This document shows positions 63,251-64,000 of a DNA stretch of 64,000 bases, in pieces; the first letter of the stretch is position 1; the number at the start of each line of letters is the position of its first letter. Source of the stretch: Ruegeria atlantica (GTDB taxonomy: Bacteria; Pseudomonadota; Alphaproteobacteria; Rhodobacterales; Rhodobacteraceae). Under the pieces are notes generated by a model. That model did no database searches and was not told the DNA's origin. It was given only the letters and a program-made list of their open reading frames with translations. The position numbers and the translations under genes are program-made. The stretch is taken from contig NZ_CYPU01000031.1 in NCBI RefSeq assembly GCF_001458195.1, positions 28,984 to 92,983 on the forward strand, given 5' to 3'.

Positions 63251-64000
63251 GCCCCTCTCGTCGCCGTGCTTGCGTCGCTCATGTTCGCAGCCAGTTCAAA
63301 GTTTCCGAGCGCCGTGCATGCCGCGTACTGGGACAGCACCGATCCACGCAAAGGCGTATTCCACGGGGCCGACCCGATGAAGAACAGCTGGTGGCCGACA
63401 TGATCGAGCTTGCCAGGCAGTATGGTCGGTATGGGTATCGCCGGGTTGCGGTGTTGCTGAGAGAGGCTGGATGGTCTGTCAGTGATGGGCGCATTGAACG
63501 GCTTTGGCGACGAGAGGGGCTGAAGGTGCCTGCAAAACAGCCCAAGAAGGGACGGCTTTGGCTAAACGATGGTTCATGTGTTCGACTCAGGCCGGAACAT
63601 AGCAATCATGTCTGGAGCTATGACTTCGTGCATTGTCGCACCGATGATGGGAAACCTTTCCGGACGTTGAACATCATCGACGAGTTCAGCCGGGAGTGCT
63701 TGGCAATCAGGGTAAAGCGAAAACTAAACTCGGCGGATGTGATCGATGCTCTGACGGATTTGTTCATTCTGCGCGGCACACCGTCCTACATCCGTTCAGA
63801 TAACGGTCCTGAGTTCGTTGCTCTGGCGGTTCGCGACTGGATTGCAGCTGTCGGAGCCAAAACGGCATACATCGAACCAGGCTCGCCTTGGGAGAACGGA
63901 TTTTGTGAAAGCTTCAACGGTCGCATGAGGGACGAGCTGTTGAACGGGGAAATCTTCTACTCGCTCAGAGAAGCGCAGATCATCATCGAAGAATGGAGGA
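63241..64000 (+). CDS. IS3-family transposase orfB (DDE integrase), partial
   Basis: At least 253 codons open to the window edge with no stop. N-terminal HTH_21-like part ([19 protein letters not shown]), then the rve/DDE core: [13 protein letters not shown] (first Asp), [13 protein letters not shown] (second Asp), [20 protein letters not shown] (Glu). All three catalytic residues are present. There is no ATG near its start; it is probably made as a frameshift fusion with orfA. Confidence 0.93.

Larger units (their letters stand above)
62916..64000 (+). mobile_element. IS3-family (IS407-type) element, right part beyond window
   Basis: Left end TGAGCCTCCCCATTTG right after the broken IS6 gene. 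It holds orfA and most of orfB in the arrangement usual for IS3-family elements and continues past the window edge, so its right end and target duplication cannot be checked. Confidence 0.85.

Overview
The window looks like a chromosomal segment of a marine Roseobacter-group alphaproteobacterium (Rhodobacteraceae). This rests on gene content and style: hom, class II glpX and recJ, a DUF3604/PpiC/HupE cluster, a Liv-type ABC operon with a Tat-like binding-protein leader, many ATGA stop-start overlaps, and fairly GC-rich coding DNA up to about 47.5 kb. The genus cannot be fixed from the sequence alone.

1-5.7 kb is housekeeping: a pirin C-terminus, a TetR regulator with a clear palindromic operator, a small lipoprotein, homoserine dehydrogenase, GlpX, RecJ and two identical tandem tRNA-Glu(TTC) genes. 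5.7-13.1 kb (minus strand) is a complete seven-gene V/A-type ATPase operon (B-D-I-K-E-DUF2764-like-A), a reduced bacterial gene set unusual for an alphaproteobacterium. 13.2-14.7 kb is a MATE exporter. 15.2-19.0 kb is a DUF3604 / peptidyl-prolyl isomerase / HupE-UreJ envelope cluster with a strong intergenic hairpin. 19-26 kb holds a large SAM-adenylate cyclase-ATPase-TPR protein, a membrane-anchored serine hydrolase, and a pair made of a membrane-anchored ClpP-like protease and a four-TM coiled-coil protein.

26-30.7 kb is a TetR-controlled operon: flavin monooxygenase, BASS-family transporter, epimerase-like SDR and classical SDR, probably for uptake and oxidation of a hydrophobic carboxylate or ketone. 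30.7-34.8 kb is a signalling trio (FIST sensor, hybrid histidine kinase, LuxR-type response regulator) resembling NosP/NahK nitric-oxide systems. 34.9-41.4 kb has a YpsA/molybdenum-carrier-like protein, an unknown protein, two glycosyltransferases, a small exported protein and a large single-pass membrane protein with a LytR_C-like tail. 41.8-47.5 kb is a Dabb protein and a livFGMHK-type ABC transporter operon.

47.5-64 kb is an accessory island with lower GC and nested insertion sequences: IS6 remnants in both orientations, an intact-looking IS5/IS427-type element with a programmed frameshift signal, and an IS3/IS407-type element cut by the window end. Between the IS clusters lie a Cys-rich protein of unknown function and one 3442-residue gene. 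Its product combines seven LamG-like domains, three copies of a jelly-roll-like module, a full PQQ sugar-dehydrogenase-like propeller, PKD, Calx-beta and at least six cadherin/Ig-like tandem repeats, with no visible N-terminal signal peptide and no RTX repeats. This giant enzyme-adhesin fusion and the V-ATPase operon are the most notable contents.
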